Shown here piece after piece: positions 33,001 to 40,780 of a DNA stretch of 64,000 nucleotides. The position numbers were made by a program, and so were the translations under genes. How positions within the stretch are numbered: the stretch's first letter is position 1; every line of letters begins with the position of its first letter. This stretch comes from Terrirubrum flagellatum. Its GTDB lineage: Bacteria; Pseudomonadota; Alphaproteobacteria; Rhizobiales; Beijerinckiaceae. A model generated the notes under the pieces. It was not told the origin of the DNA, ran no database searches, and saw only the letters and a program-made list of their open reading frames with translations. The stretch spans positions 558,001 through 622,000 of the forward strand of contig NZ_CP091851.1 of assembly GCF_022059845.1 (NCBI RefSeq). The letters run 5' to 3'.

Positions 33001-33302
33001 GGATCAAGACAAGCGGCACCTACATCTCGCGGCAGTTCCCGATGGGGACGGCGATTCGCGTGCAGACGCTCTTCGCAGCGAAGGTCCCGGCCGGAGCGGC
33101 CGTCGCCGTTCACTGCGACGCGGCCGACAATAGCTGGAACGCCCTGTCGGCCGACGGTTCGGGGACGCTTGGCGGCGGCTGGAATGAGCCGCGCTTCAAG
33201 AAGGATCCGTACACCGCCGCGAACGGCCGCATCCGCGTGACGCTGACCGGCGATCCCGGCGCCAGGCCCTCTATCGCGCGGCTGCGCGCCTACAGCGTGT
33301 GA
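30051..33302 (+). CDS. Large tail-fibre/baseplate protein (DUF4815-like)
   Basis: 1083 aa from ATG 30051 behind GGAAGGG. The N-terminal region (EHPSGVPGAFDRASANPNWARVVAREDRFAQAAEINELQSIAERR...VEGCNIVVDVDAGTI) fits DUF4815-type phage proteins. The long remainder is rich in Thr, Val and Asp and looks like repeated beta sandwiches (around residues 660-760 an Ig-like segment, VHATIQGFGAGENLATLTLDGVNV). It likely forms a long fibre or a baseplate-attached shaft. Confidence 0.75.
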   Translation: MAFEHPSGVPGAFDRASANPNWARVVAREDRFAQAAEINELQSIAERRGRRVGNLTAKDGDRVEGCNIVVDVDAGTITLAAGRIYVAGDVRNVAAHTFSGVTFSGEKTVGIRLLSTVVDEDDDVTLLGLMPGTEGEGEPGAARVAETISWALPDDDGDGEYFAVYLLLDGAVIDQSPPPALSGVTQQIAVYDKDALGNYIVDGCEVTALGKTGSDQAFTIAAGTANIQGFKRIREASIRFVQAEDPALESITAEPHTFTGTTGGTSVVPVSRPPIANVTGVVIVKRVTETVTRGASPNGEDALSNSAVVAIESVSQGAMTYVATTDYLLDGDKVSWAPGGAEPAAASTYSVTYRYNASVTPDTVDETSVTVTGGVNGSTALISYQSKIPRIDIICMDIAGKPVYYKGISARGGALAPAPPSTLLKLAEVWNDWLSTPEIVNNGTHNYTADAQRRLFNRLIDILEQFDRAELSRDILEREPVSKKGIFTDSFVDDFYRDQGAAQTAAINQGVLQLAIDNVLMQRAGTAIVSLDYTEEIAIRQDKDTSSMAINPYDNFTVMPGALKLEPAVDFWTDEVTAWASPVTREFTSAPDEPPGQTTITEVTEIRKTEAVNLRQITVHATIQGFGAGENLATLTLDGVNVKPAGTQTADSNGQIVLDFVIPANIPSGKRKVRAVGAATDPSFAEAIFVGEGTVDTTTLRRVTLVARAAPVPITVVNENITIINQVTQPVVQDVDRSTEGVGGSAEDPLAQTFVLPEPRHILGVNVKIKTIGDPTKGVRVQLATIASGLPTKEILAEVFVSLAGKSVNDVIQARFAAPVFCPSDREFCFVFLTDDNAHALAISKLGDVDPVTQQRVSAQPYTVGVLLSSSNRSTWTAHNDADLWFEVVVAKFSPTTKTVTLWTGAITNISDMLIRGGVEIPTADARFRYELVREGGQVIPLAPNQTCEFAEFVTETVTVRAVFDGSEKVSPVLYPGTLIIGGRIKTSGTYISRQFPMGTAIRVQTLFAAKVPAGAAVAVHCDAADNSWNALSADGSGTLGGGWNEPRFKKDPYTAANGRIRVTLTGDPGARPSIARLRAYSV

Positions 33303-33315
33303 GCGGCTGGCCACC

Positions 33316-34527
33316 ATGACGATCATCGACGATCGCACTTCGCATCGGGGCTATCAGCAGCCGAACCCCGCGAACAATGCGAGCGACGACGCTGTTCGCC
33401 TTGCCGCAGCGCTGGCGCTGATCGACACGGATGTCGATGGTCTCATCACGGCGGTCGCCGGGAAGGCCGCGGCTGTTCACGGTCATCCGATCAACCAGAT
33501 CACCGGCCTGACCGAGGCGTTGAATGGCAAGGCGCCGTCGAACCATTCTCATGCGCTCGGCGCCCTGTCCGACGTCAACACGTCGGGCGTCGCTGCCGGT
33601 CAGTTCCTGAAATACATCGGCGCGCAATGGCAGCCGGGCGGGATTTCGATCAGCGACGTCGGCAGCCTGAGCGAGGCGCTTGCGGCGTTCGAGGTCGCCG
33701 GGAACAAGGGCAATGCGAACGGCTACGCCGGCCTCGACGGCAGCGGGAAGGTGCCTGTGGCGCAGCTTCCGTCCGCCGCGCTTCAGGCGCCCGCTGGCGC
33801 GCTCATGATCGCCACGGGCAGCGTTGCGCTGCCCGGCACGATCAAGGCGAACGGCGCGACGCTCTCGCGCACGGCCTACGCTGATCTCTGGCTCTGGGCC
33901 CAGACCTCGGGGAATCTCGCCGCGAGCGAGGCCGCGAAGACGGCTGGTCAGTATGGCCCCGGCAACGGGACGACGACCTTCTCGATCCCGGATCTGCGCG
34001 GCGAATTCATCCGCGGCTGGGATGATGGCAAGGGCATAGACAGCGGTCGCGCGATCGGTTCGACCCAGGCGAGTCAGAACCTCGCCCATACGCATGGTGT
34101 AACCGAGTCGCCGCACTCGCACGGGGTCACGCAGACGCCGCATTCGCACGGCGTGAATGACCCATCCCACGCGCACGGGGTCTATGATCCGAGCCACGCG
34201 CACGCGGTTTACGATCCCGGACACTCGCACGTCACGTACGTCTATGGCGGTTTCGACGATGGGACGCCGCTCACGGAGCCCGGTCGCAGCTCGGGATTTG
34301 CTGACCAGCCGCACAGCTACGGCACGAGCGTTTCCGGTACGGGCATTGGAATCTATCCCTCGGGAACGGGCATCGGAATCTACGCCTCTGGAACGGGCAT
34401 CTCGTTGGTCGCCGCCAACGCGAACGTCAGCGTCAATGCTGCGACGACCGGCCTCAGCCTTCAAAGCGCCGGCGGCGCTGAAGCGCGGCCGGTGAACATC
34501 GCTTACCTCTTCTGCATCAAATACTGA
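33316..34527 (+). CDS. Tail fibre with collar domain and HxH metal-binding array
   Basis: 403 aa. A central phage tail-collar domain (PAGALMIATGSVALPGTIKANG...YADLW...FSIPDLRGEFIRGWDDGKGID) is followed by six HxH motifs between nucleotides 34087 and 34233, in a spacing of about eight residues. In T4 gp12 and similar fibres, such motifs coordinate iron along a trimer axis. Repeated SGTGIGIY units follow. Probable receptor-binding needle tip. Confidence 0.85.
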   Translation: MTIIDDRTSHRGYQQPNPANNASDDAVRLAAALALIDTDVDGLITAVAGKAAAVHGHPINQITGLTEALNGKAPSNHSHALGALSDVNTSGVAAGQFLKYIGAQWQPGGISISDVGSLSEALAAFEVAGNKGNANGYAGLDGSGKVPVAQLPSAALQAPAGALMIATGSVALPGTIKANGATLSRTAYADLWLWAQTSGNLAASEAAKTAGQYGPGNGTTTFSIPDLRGEFIRGWDDGKGIDSGRAIGSTQASQNLAHTHGVTESPHSHGVTQTPHSHGVNDPSHAHGVYDPSHAHAVYDPGHSHVTYVYGGFDDGTPLTEPGRSSGFADQPHSYGTSVSGTGIGIYPSGTGIGIYASGTGISLVAANANVSVNAATTGLSLQSAGGAEARPVNIAYLFCIKY

Positions 34528-34534
34528 GGCTCGC

Positions 34535-35110
34535 ATGGCGACCCCGAAGGGAAAGACCGTCTACCAGACCGATGAAGCCGGGGTGTTCGTCGGAACGGCC
34601 ATCGCCGATCCAGATCCTTTGCAGAGCGGCGCCTACCTTATCCCGCGTAACGCGCACGACCTCGCCCCGCCGCAATTCAACAAGAGCACGCACTTTGCGC
34701 GCTGGAACGGAACAGGTTGGACGATCTCGCCGCTCGGCGCGCAGAACGTGCCTGGCACGCAGGAGGAATCGCTTCTCGCCCGCGCCGCGCGTCTTCGTTG
34801 GGAGCGCGAAACGAGGGGCGTACTGGTCAGCGGGTTGTCTGTCGGGTCGATGGCGGTTCGCACCGATGATCGCTCGAAGATGATGATCATGGGCGCGCGC
34901 GTTGCGGCCGAGGCCGACCCGAATTTCACGACGACATGGGCCGCTTCCGACGACTCGCTGCACGAGATCAACGCGACCGACGTCGTCATCATGTCGAACG
35001 CAGTGCTCGCGCATGTCGCCGAAAGCTTCGCGCTCTACGCGATGGTGAAAGCGGAGATCACGAGCGGCGCGATCAAGACCGCGGCCGAAGTCGACGCCGC
35101 TTACGCCTGA
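34535..35110 (+). CDS. Tail fibre assembly protein, DUF4376-like C-terminus
   Basis: 191 aa directly after the fibre gene. The N-terminal part (YQTDEAGVFVGTAIADPDPLQSGAYLIPRNA) is of the fibre-assembly chaperone type. The C-terminal part (AARLRWERETRGVLVSGLSVGSMAVRTDDRSKMMIMGARV) matches DUF4376. It should assist folding or attachment of the preceding fibre. Confidence 0.8.
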   Translation: MATPKGKTVYQTDEAGVFVGTAIADPDPLQSGAYLIPRNAHDLAPPQFNKSTHFARWNGTGWTISPLGAQNVPGTQEESLLARAARLRWERETRGVLVSGLSVGSMAVRTDDRSKMMIMGARVAAEADPNFTTTWAASDDSLHEINATDVVIMSNAVLAHVAESFALYAMVKAEITSGAIKTAAEVDAAYA

Positions 35111-35113
35111 TTT

Positions 35114-35188
35114 CTGAAACACCCGCGCCTTCGGGCGCATCCATGCAACGGGCCGCGATCTGTGGCCCTTTTTATTTGGGAGACCGCG
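35114..35188 (+). promoter_or_regulatory. Structured RNA leader of the sheath gene
   Basis: Same plan as the capsid leader. CTGAAACACC is followed by hairpin I (GCGCC-TTCG-GGCGC, 35125-35138, a UUCG tetraloop). Hairpin II is GGGCCGC (35150-35156), loop GATCT, GTGGCCC (35162-35168), in which one pair becomes G-U. Then TTTTTATTT and GGGAGACC lead to ATG 35189. Stem sequences differ while structure and order are kept, which argues for selection on RNA structure. Confidence 0.7.
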
Positions 35189-36679
35189 ATGACCGAAGTC
35201 ACGTTCGGCATTGTCCATATTCGCGACGGCGTCGAGGTTCTGCCTGCCGCAGGCGCGGAAATGTCCGTCATCGGCATTCTCGCGACCGCGCCCGATGCCG
35301 ACGAGGATGTGTTTCCGCTCGATGAGCCGGTTTACTTCACGACCGACGACACGACCTTCACGTCGAAGATCGGATCGACCGGCACGCTGAAAGACGCGAT
35401 CGAGGGCATCGCGGCCCAGCTCGACGACGTTCAGAGGTCGGCGCGCGTAATCGTCGTGCGCGTCGACGAGGAAAACACCGTCGCCGCGACGATCGCGAAC
35501 ATGATCGGCTCAAGCGTCGACAAGACCGGCATGCACGCCTTCAGGAAGGCGCCGGCAAAGATCGGCTTCAGCCCTCGGCTTATCATCGCCCCCGGCTACA
35601 CCCAGCAGCAGCTTTTTGGCGTCACGGGTCATGGTTCCATCACCGGCGGCACGGGCGGTACGAACGGCACCTTCGCCCTTGGCTTCACCGGCGGCACGGG
35701 CACGGCCGCAACTGGCACCTTCACCGTCGCCGGCGGAGCGCTGACCGCAATCAACATCACGAGTCCAGGCGGTTACTCCGTCGCGCCGACTGCATTCAGC
35801 TTTGCCGCGTCCACGGGCCTCACTGGAGCGGCTTCGAGCATCCAGACGGCGAAGGTGGCAAATGGCGTCGCAACCGCGCTGCCGGCCGTCTGTGGCCCGC
35901 TGAAGGCCCGCGCCATCCTCGATCCGCCGGCGACCGATCGCCAGGCGTTCATTGACTGGCGTGAGACGCTGGCGAGCGACAGCCTGATCGCCGGCCCGGC
36001 CTGCAATGTGAAGGTGACCGCGGCCGACGGCAGCATCGTCGAGAAGCCCTCGTCGCCGCGCATCGCTGGTCTCGCGGTGAAGGTCGACAACGAATCCGAA
36101 GGCCGCCCCTTCCGCTCCTGGGCGAACCGGCCAATCCTCGGCATCGTCGGCGTGTCCCGCGATATCGACTTCAGCCTTGTCGATGGCGACACTGAGGGTC
36201 AGGACATTCTCTCGCGCAACGGCAGCATCATCGTGCGCGGCGAGTCTGGCGTCGAGAGCTCGATCTCCGATGGCGGGTTCTATTTCGTCGGCACCGATAC
36301 GCTTAGCGAAGATCCGCTGTGGCGCTTTTACCATGTCTGCCGTGGGCGCGACTGGCTGGAGCTTGGTCAGATCAAGGCCGAGAAGCCCTATCTCGGCGTG
36401 CAGAACATCACGCTCGCCGTCGCCATGGCGATCGCGGAGACGATGCGCAGCCAGCTTGGCCTTGCCAAGGCGCGCGGCGAAATCATCGACTATCGCGTCG
36501 GCTTCGAGCCCGACAAGAACACGCCCGAGGAAATCCGCCTCGGCAATCTGCAGATGATGTTCAAGGCCGAGGAGCCGCCCGTGCTGCGCAAGCTGCGCAT
36601 CTCGTCGCGCCGCTACCGCCCGGCGCTCGAAAACCTCGTCGCGGCCATCTCGTCGCAGATCAACAGCCTCGCGGCGTAA
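35189..36679 (+). CDS. Tail sheath protein with Gly-rich insertion
   Basis: 496 aa from ATG 35189 behind GGGAGA. Contractile sheath features are VVRVDEENTVAATIANMIG, APGYTQQQ, WANRPILGIVGVSRDIDFSLVDGDTEGQDILSRNG, and the conserved C-terminal FEPDKNTPEEIRLGNLQMMFKAEEP. At residues about 147-226 a Gly/Thr-rich segment with ITITSPGGYSVAPT-type sequence interrupts the domain after APGYTQQ. It resembles beta-rich inserts exposed on phage surfaces. The sheath contracts to drive the tube through the envelope. Confidence 0.9.
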   Translation: MTEVTFGIVHIRDGVEVLPAAGAEMSVIGILATAPDADEDVFPLDEPVYFTTDDTTFTSKIGSTGTLKDAIEGIAAQLDDVQRSARVIVVRVDEENTVAATIANMIGSSVDKTGMHAFRKAPAKIGFSPRLIIAPGYTQQQLFGVTGHGSITGGTGGTNGTFALGFTGGTGTAATGTFTVAGGALTAINITSPGGYSVAPTAFSFAASTGLTGAASSIQTAKVANGVATALPAVCGPLKARAILDPPATDRQAFIDWRETLASDSLIAGPACNVKVTAADGSIVEKPSSPRIAGLAVKVDNESEGRPFRSWANRPILGIVGVSRDIDFSLVDGDTEGQDILSRNGSIIVRGESGVESSISDGGFYFVGTDTLSEDPLWRFYHVCRGRDWLELGQIKAEKPYLGVQNITLAVAMAIAETMRSQLGLAKARGEIIDYRVGFEPDKNTPEEIRLGNLQMMFKAEEPPVLRKLRISSRRYRPALENLVAAISSQINSLAA

Positions 36680-36710
36680 CCCGCCGCGCCAGGCCACAAG
36701 GAGAAAATCG

Positions 36711-37247
36711 ATGGCTGACATCTTCGAGATGGATCTCGCGAACATCTTCGTCGGCGACCCCGATCCGAAGAAGAGCCTGCACACGAGCCTGAAGAGCGTG
36801 AAGCTCCCCGACCTCAAACTGATGAGCAAGGAGCACAAGCCGGCCGGCGCTGCAGGCTCCGTCAACTTCCGCATGAACTCGATCGACGCGCTGAAGTTCA
36901 CCTTCAAGTGCGCCGGCTTTACGCCCGATCTCTCGGCGAAGTTCGGCATCGGCGTCGGCCTCAACGAGCCCTACTTCATGCTGGGCAACGTCCGGAATCT
37001 CCGCACGGGCGAGCAGTTTCCCGGCCGCGCGGTCGTGCGCGGCGTAATCACTGCGATCTCGCCGAGTGAGTTCACAGCCGGCGATGGCATCGAGCACGAC
37101 TACGAGATCGACGAAGTCACGCACTACGAGTTCCTGCTGAACAACCAGGAAATCTACTACTTCGATTTCTGGGAAGGGCCGGCAGGCGTCCGCATCAACG
37201 GCGTCTCGGTGATGCAGCAGGCGGCGCGGAATATCGGCATCGTCTGA
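36711..37247 (+). CDS. Major tail tube protein FII
   Basis: 178 aa. PKKSLHTSLKSVKLPDLKLMSKEHKPAGAAGSVNFRMNSIDALKFTFKCAGFTPDLSAKFG matches P2 gpFII. Preceded by AAGGAG. Unlike capsid and sheath it has no hairpin leader, although it too is made in large amounts. The order sheath, tube, E/E' and tape measure is the standard P2 arrangement. Confidence 0.9.
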   Translation: MADIFEMDLANIFVGDPDPKKSLHTSLKSVKLPDLKLMSKEHKPAGAAGSVNFRMNSIDALKFTFKCAGFTPDLSAKFGIGVGLNEPYFMLGNVRNLRTGEQFPGRAVVRGVITAISPSEFTAGDGIEHDYEIDEVTHYEFLLNNQEIYYFDFWEGPAGVRINGVSVMQQAARNIGIV

Positions 37248-37283
37248 GGCCGATCAACGCTGCGATAAGTCTGGGAGAGGAAA

Positions 37284-37658
37284 ATGGACAATCAGGAAAA
37301 CGCGCCGGCGGAGAAGCCGAAGGCGCGGTTTGTCGACGCCGCGAAGCGCGTCACGACCTTCGCTCTGAAGTGGCCGATCGAGTTCGACGGCAAGATCTAC
37401 GAGAAGGTGACGATCACGCGGCCGACGAAGCTGCAGATCGACGCACTGATGGCGTCGTCAGCAGAAGGCAAGGGGTTCGACTCCGAGTCCCTGTCGCCGA
37501 TCATGGACGTTCCGTACGAGGTCTACGAAGCGCTCGACGATGAAGACGGCGATCCCATCGACACATTGGTCGGAAGTTTTTTCGAGCGGCGGGTGGCGGC
37601 CCTGCGAGCCTTGAGCGAAGCGTCGCCATCATCGTCCGATACCTCGGGCAGCGCATAG
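37284..37658 (+). CDS. Tail assembly chaperone E (0-frame product)
   Basis: 124 aa, phage tail assembly protein E type (VTTFALKWPIEFDGKIYEKVTITRPTKLQIDAL). It is made upstream of the tape measure gene, where gpE and the frameshift product E+E' act as chaperones for the tape measure. A slippery heptamer lies at 37577-37583, in frame. The 0-frame end after it is Ser/Ala rich, as expected for a dispensable tail. Confidence 0.8.
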   Translation: MDNQENAPAEKPKARFVDAAKRVTTFALKWPIEFDGKIYEKVTITRPTKLQIDALMASSAEGKGFDSESLSPIMDVPYEVYEALDDEDGDPIDTLVGSFFERRVAALRALSEASPSSSDTSGSA

Positions 37659-37804
37659 TCGACGTCGAGGCCATGGATATCGCCGAGATCGCGAAGTGGC
37701 GCGATCTCGCGATCGAGATGGAGCGCATCGACCATGAAATCCACTACCGGCAGACGTTGGCTGCCGTGAACAACGCGATGGCGAAACTCTTCAAGAACCG
37801 CTGA
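37577..37804 (+). CDS. E' extension read after -1 frameshift at T TTT TTC
   Basis: The sequence T TTT TTC at 37577-37583 has the correct phase for a -1 shift in gene E. In the -1 frame there is no stop from the heptamer to the TGA at 37802-37804, and the encoded part (IVRYLGQRIVDVEAMDIAEIAKWRDLAIEMERID...) is a well-formed helical domain. The stop overlaps the tape measure ATG. This reproduces P2 E+E' and lambda G-GT frameshifting. Without the shift, an internal ATG at 37673 would give 43 aa only. Confidence 0.8.
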   Translation, partial: FFRAAGGGPASLERSVAIIVRYLGQRIVDVEAMDIAEIAKWRDLAIEMERIDHEIHYRQTLAAVNNAMAKLFKNR

Positions 37805-40128
37805 TGGCCCGCCAGCTTCTCGCATCACTGCTTGTTCGCCTGACCGACGATGCGTCGGGCAAAGGCAAGAAGATTGCGGACGCGCTCGACTCCATCAACG
37901 CCGCGGCCAACAGGCTGTCGAAGTCGAAGGGCGGTGGCGACGCTCTGGTCTCGAGCCTCGCGAAGGCGGAGCAGTCGGCGAAAGAGTTCGCCAAGGCCAT
38001 GGGCGGCGACGCCGGCTGGGGCAAGCGCTTCACCAATGACCTGAGCCGCCTGAAGGCGACGACCGCCGAAGTCGAAAAGCTCAAGGAGAGCTGGAAGCGC
38101 CTCCAGTCGGAAATGTCGTCCGGTATGGGGAAGGCGTTCCAGACAAGCGCCATCTCCTCATGGAAGAGCCAGGCGCTCGGCGCGCTCATCGCCGTTCGCC
38201 AGGAGGCGCAACGTCTCGCGCAGGCGCAGGTCAATGCGGCGAACAAGGCTGCGGCCGCGCAGCAGCGTGCGGCGCAGCGGATGGCCGGGGTCGGTCACTT
38301 TGCTGTTGGCGCGTTGGGCCTTGGCGGCGCCGCATATGGCGTTAATCGCGCGGCTCGCTATACGGCGACGCAGGGCGCGGAGGCGGAGCGTGAGAGCGTT
38401 CGCCAGCACTTCGCTGGATTCACGCCAGGTCAGATCGCCGAAACCAACGCGCACGCGTTCGCATTGTCACGGCAATTCCCGACCGTTGGCGCGCTCGATA
38501 TCCGAAAGCATCAGCGCAACATCACATCCGTAGTTGGGTCCTACGACGAGGCCTCCCATTTGATGGAGCTGGTGACGAGGGCGCAGGCTGTGCTTCAGGT
38601 GCAACGCGGGCAGGAGCGCGCCGCGGGCGACCTCGAAGCGCTGGTGAAGGCGGGTGAAGTTCTCAACCGCGCGCAATCAGCACGAGTTCTGACGCCTCTG
38701 GTCACAGCCTTCATCAAGTCGGCCAACCTGTATGGTGACACGGTGCGCGGTGAGGATTGGCGTCAGTACGCCGCCACCGCCAAGACATCTGTGGTCGGCC
38801 TCAACGATAGCTTCCTGACCGGCGTGATCCCGTCGATGATGCAAGAGTTTGGGGGTGAGCGCACCGGCACGATGCAGATGACTGCGCTGGGCAATTTGGC
38901 GCGGAGGCCGATTAAGAAGGCGCAAGTGGCCGCACTCAGGAAGGCCGGCTTGCTAGACAGGGACGGAAGAATTTCTGGCGCTCGGGCGGGCCTCGTCGAT
39001 CCGTTGGCATTCGCCAACAGTTTCATAACGGGCGCTCTCCAAAGATCCGGCGTCGATGTCACTGCCGCGAAAGACATCGCGCATCCAGGATCGCAAGAGG
39101 CTCGCACCAAAATGGTCGAGTTGATGGCGCAGTGGTTCACAGATCGAAACGCGGCCGAGTTTTTTTCGAAGCTGATCCTAGATCGTCCGAAATTTGAGAA
39201 GAATATGAAGCAGGCCTCCGAGGCATCGGGGCCGGAAGCTGCCGATAAAGTCCGACAGGACCCATTCCAAGCGTGGCAATCCGTCAAAGAGCAGATGGAC
39301 AACCTCGTGCAGGTCGCGAGCAGTCCACTTATGCCGACGGCGGCGAAGGGCCTCAGCGCGCTCGCCGACGGAATCGCGAACCTTACCAAGGCAGCGTTGG
39401 AGAACCCTGACATCGCGAAGAAAGCAGCGGTCGGCGGATTTGGCTTGTTCGCAACCGCCGCGCCATGGCTCACCGGCGCCGGATTGCAGGGTCTCGCGGG
39501 CCGCATGGGCGACGGAGCAACAAAGCTTGCGCTGCAATACGGCGGGACCGGGTTGAAGTTCCTCGGCCGCATGGCGCTCATCCCGTCGCTCGCGATGACG
39601 CTTGAGGCGCTGACCGAGGACAAGAACGGCGACGGGTTCTTCTCGAAGAACCTCGGCCGTATCCGTCGCGGCTTCGCGGGGACGCAGACTGAGGACGACA
39701 AACGATATACTGACCAGGTGTTGGGTCAGAATCCGCTACGCGGGCTTCGCGAGCTGTTGATGCCGAATATTCCGGCTGATCAGCGAATGAACGACGCGAC
39801 GCGCTCCTATATAGATTCCCGCCGCAAGGGTTCCAGTGGAGCTGACGCAAGCGATGCGCAGAGCGCCGGCGCGTCAGTTGCTCAGTCCGCTGCTCAAGGG
39901 TTGGGGCAGGGTGACGCCTCGGCGCAAAAGATGATGAACGACTTCGCCCAGAGCATCGCCTCTGGCGGAACTGCAGCGGTCGCGCAGGCGCAGTCGATCA
40001 TGAGCCAGATCCAGGCGATCTTCTCGCAGCCCGTGAAGATCAACATCGGCGTCAACGCGCCATCGCCGGCGGCGATCGGCAACAGCGTTCGCGCATCGCT
40101 CAGCGACTATGGGACTTCGCCCGTCTGA
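37804..40128 (+). CDS. Tape measure protein
   Basis: 774 aa. A helical, Ala/Lys-rich N-terminal half with coiled-coil character, hydrophobic segments around residues 540-610 (KAAVGGFGLFATAAPWLTGAGLQGLAGRMG), and an Ala/Gln/Ser-rich C-terminus are typical of tape measures. Length predicts a tail of roughly 115 nm if about 0.15 nm per residue holds. Overlaps E' at the start and gpU at the end. Confidence 0.9.
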   Translation: MARQLLASLLVRLTDDASGKGKKIADALDSINAAANRLSKSKGGGDALVSSLAKAEQSAKEFAKAMGGDAGWGKRFTNDLSRLKATTAEVEKLKESWKRLQSEMSSGMGKAFQTSAISSWKSQALGALIAVRQEAQRLAQAQVNAANKAAAAQQRAAQRMAGVGHFAVGALGLGGAAYGVNRAARYTATQGAEAERESVRQHFAGFTPGQIAETNAHAFALSRQFPTVGALDIRKHQRNITSVVGSYDEASHLMELVTRAQAVLQVQRGQERAAGDLEALVKAGEVLNRAQSARVLTPLVTAFIKSANLYGDTVRGEDWRQYAATAKTSVVGLNDSFLTGVIPSMMQEFGGERTGTMQMTALGNLARRPIKKAQVAALRKAGLLDRDGRISGARAGLVDPLAFANSFITGALQRSGVDVTAAKDIAHPGSQEARTKMVELMAQWFTDRNAAEFFSKLILDRPKFEKNMKQASEASGPEAADKVRQDPFQAWQSVKEQMDNLVQVASSPLMPTAAKGLSALADGIANLTKAALENPDIAKKAAVGGFGLFATAAPWLTGAGLQGLAGRMGDGATKLALQYGGTGLKFLGRMALIPSLAMTLEALTEDKNGDGFFSKNLGRIRRGFAGTQTEDDKRYTDQVLGQNPLRGLRELLMPNIPADQRMNDATRSYIDSRRKGSSGADASDAQSAGASVAQSAAQGLGQGDASAQKMMNDFAQSIASGGTAAVAQAQSIMSQIQAIFSQPVKINIGVNAPSPAAIGNSVRASLSDYGTSPV

Positions 40129-40553
40129 TGCTTCTCATGATCGGTCCCGTCGTCTTCGATATGACCGGCGTCAATCATCAAAGCCTCAGCAACGAAGAGA
40201 AAACCGCGTTCGGCAAGCATGACGTCGTGGGAGCTGCGCCCATCTACGAGTTCGGCGGAGAAGACGAGGCCAAGCTCACGATCGAGGGCAAACTCCTCCC
40301 GCGTCATCTCGGCGGCCTCGACGGGCTTGAGGCGCTGAAGGCGATGCGGGCAACCGGCGTCGCATGGATGGCCGTGCGCGGCGACGGTTTTCCACTCGGC
40401 TGGCATCTGATCGAGAAGATCAAGGACAAACACGGCGAGCTCGATTTCAATGGCGTCGGCCAGGAAGTCGAGTTTACGGTCGAATTGCTGCGCGCTGGCG
40501 CGCCAAATGCGACGACCTATCTCTCACTGTTCAACCAGATTGCGGGCGGCTGA
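40128..40553 (+). CDS. Tail protein U
   Basis: 141 aa. LLMIGPVVFDMTGVNHQSLSNEEKTAFGKHDVVG and the later ATGVAWMAVRGDGFPLGWHLIEKIKDKH are typical of P2 gpU, which finishes the tail end. Both ends overlap the neighbouring genes by a base. Confidence 0.9.
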   Translation: MLLMIGPVVFDMTGVNHQSLSNEEKTAFGKHDVVGAAPIYEFGGEDEAKLTIEGKLLPRHLGGLDGLEALKAMRATGVAWMAVRGDGFPLGWHLIEKIKDKHGELDFNGVGQEVEFTVELLRAGAPNATTYLSLFNQIAGG

Positions 40554-40780
40554 TGGCGACGGTCGAGATCACGGTGAAGCAGGACGGCGTCATGCTCGAC
40601 CTTCTGCTCTGGCGCCGTTTCAAGGCCCTGCCGGACGGCTTCGTCGAGCAGGTCTACGAGATGAATTACGGCCTCGCCGAGAAAGGCGAGTTCCTTCCGC
40701 TCGGGACCGTCGTTGTCGCGCCTATCCCCGATCCGAACGACGTGTCGGCGGCGCAAAAAGTCGTCAGCCTCTGGGATTGA
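40553..40780 (+). CDS. Tail protein X (LysM-like)
   Basis: 75 aa starting in a TGATG overlap with gpU. MLDLLLWRRFKA...GFVEQVYEMNYGLAEKGEFLPLGTVVVAPIP is the gpX/LysM-like fold of P2-type tails, which may bind peptidoglycan. The longer reading of this frame is not credible. Confidence 0.9.
   Translation: MATVEITVKQDGVMLDLLLWRRFKALPDGFVEQVYEMNYGLAEKGEFLPLGTVVVAPIPDPNDVSAAQKVVSLWD

Noticed and set aside
34087-34233. CRISPR-like short direct repeats
   Set aside because: The repeats encode HxH motifs in frame in a fibre gene; spacer-like units are not unique and no cas genes are present.
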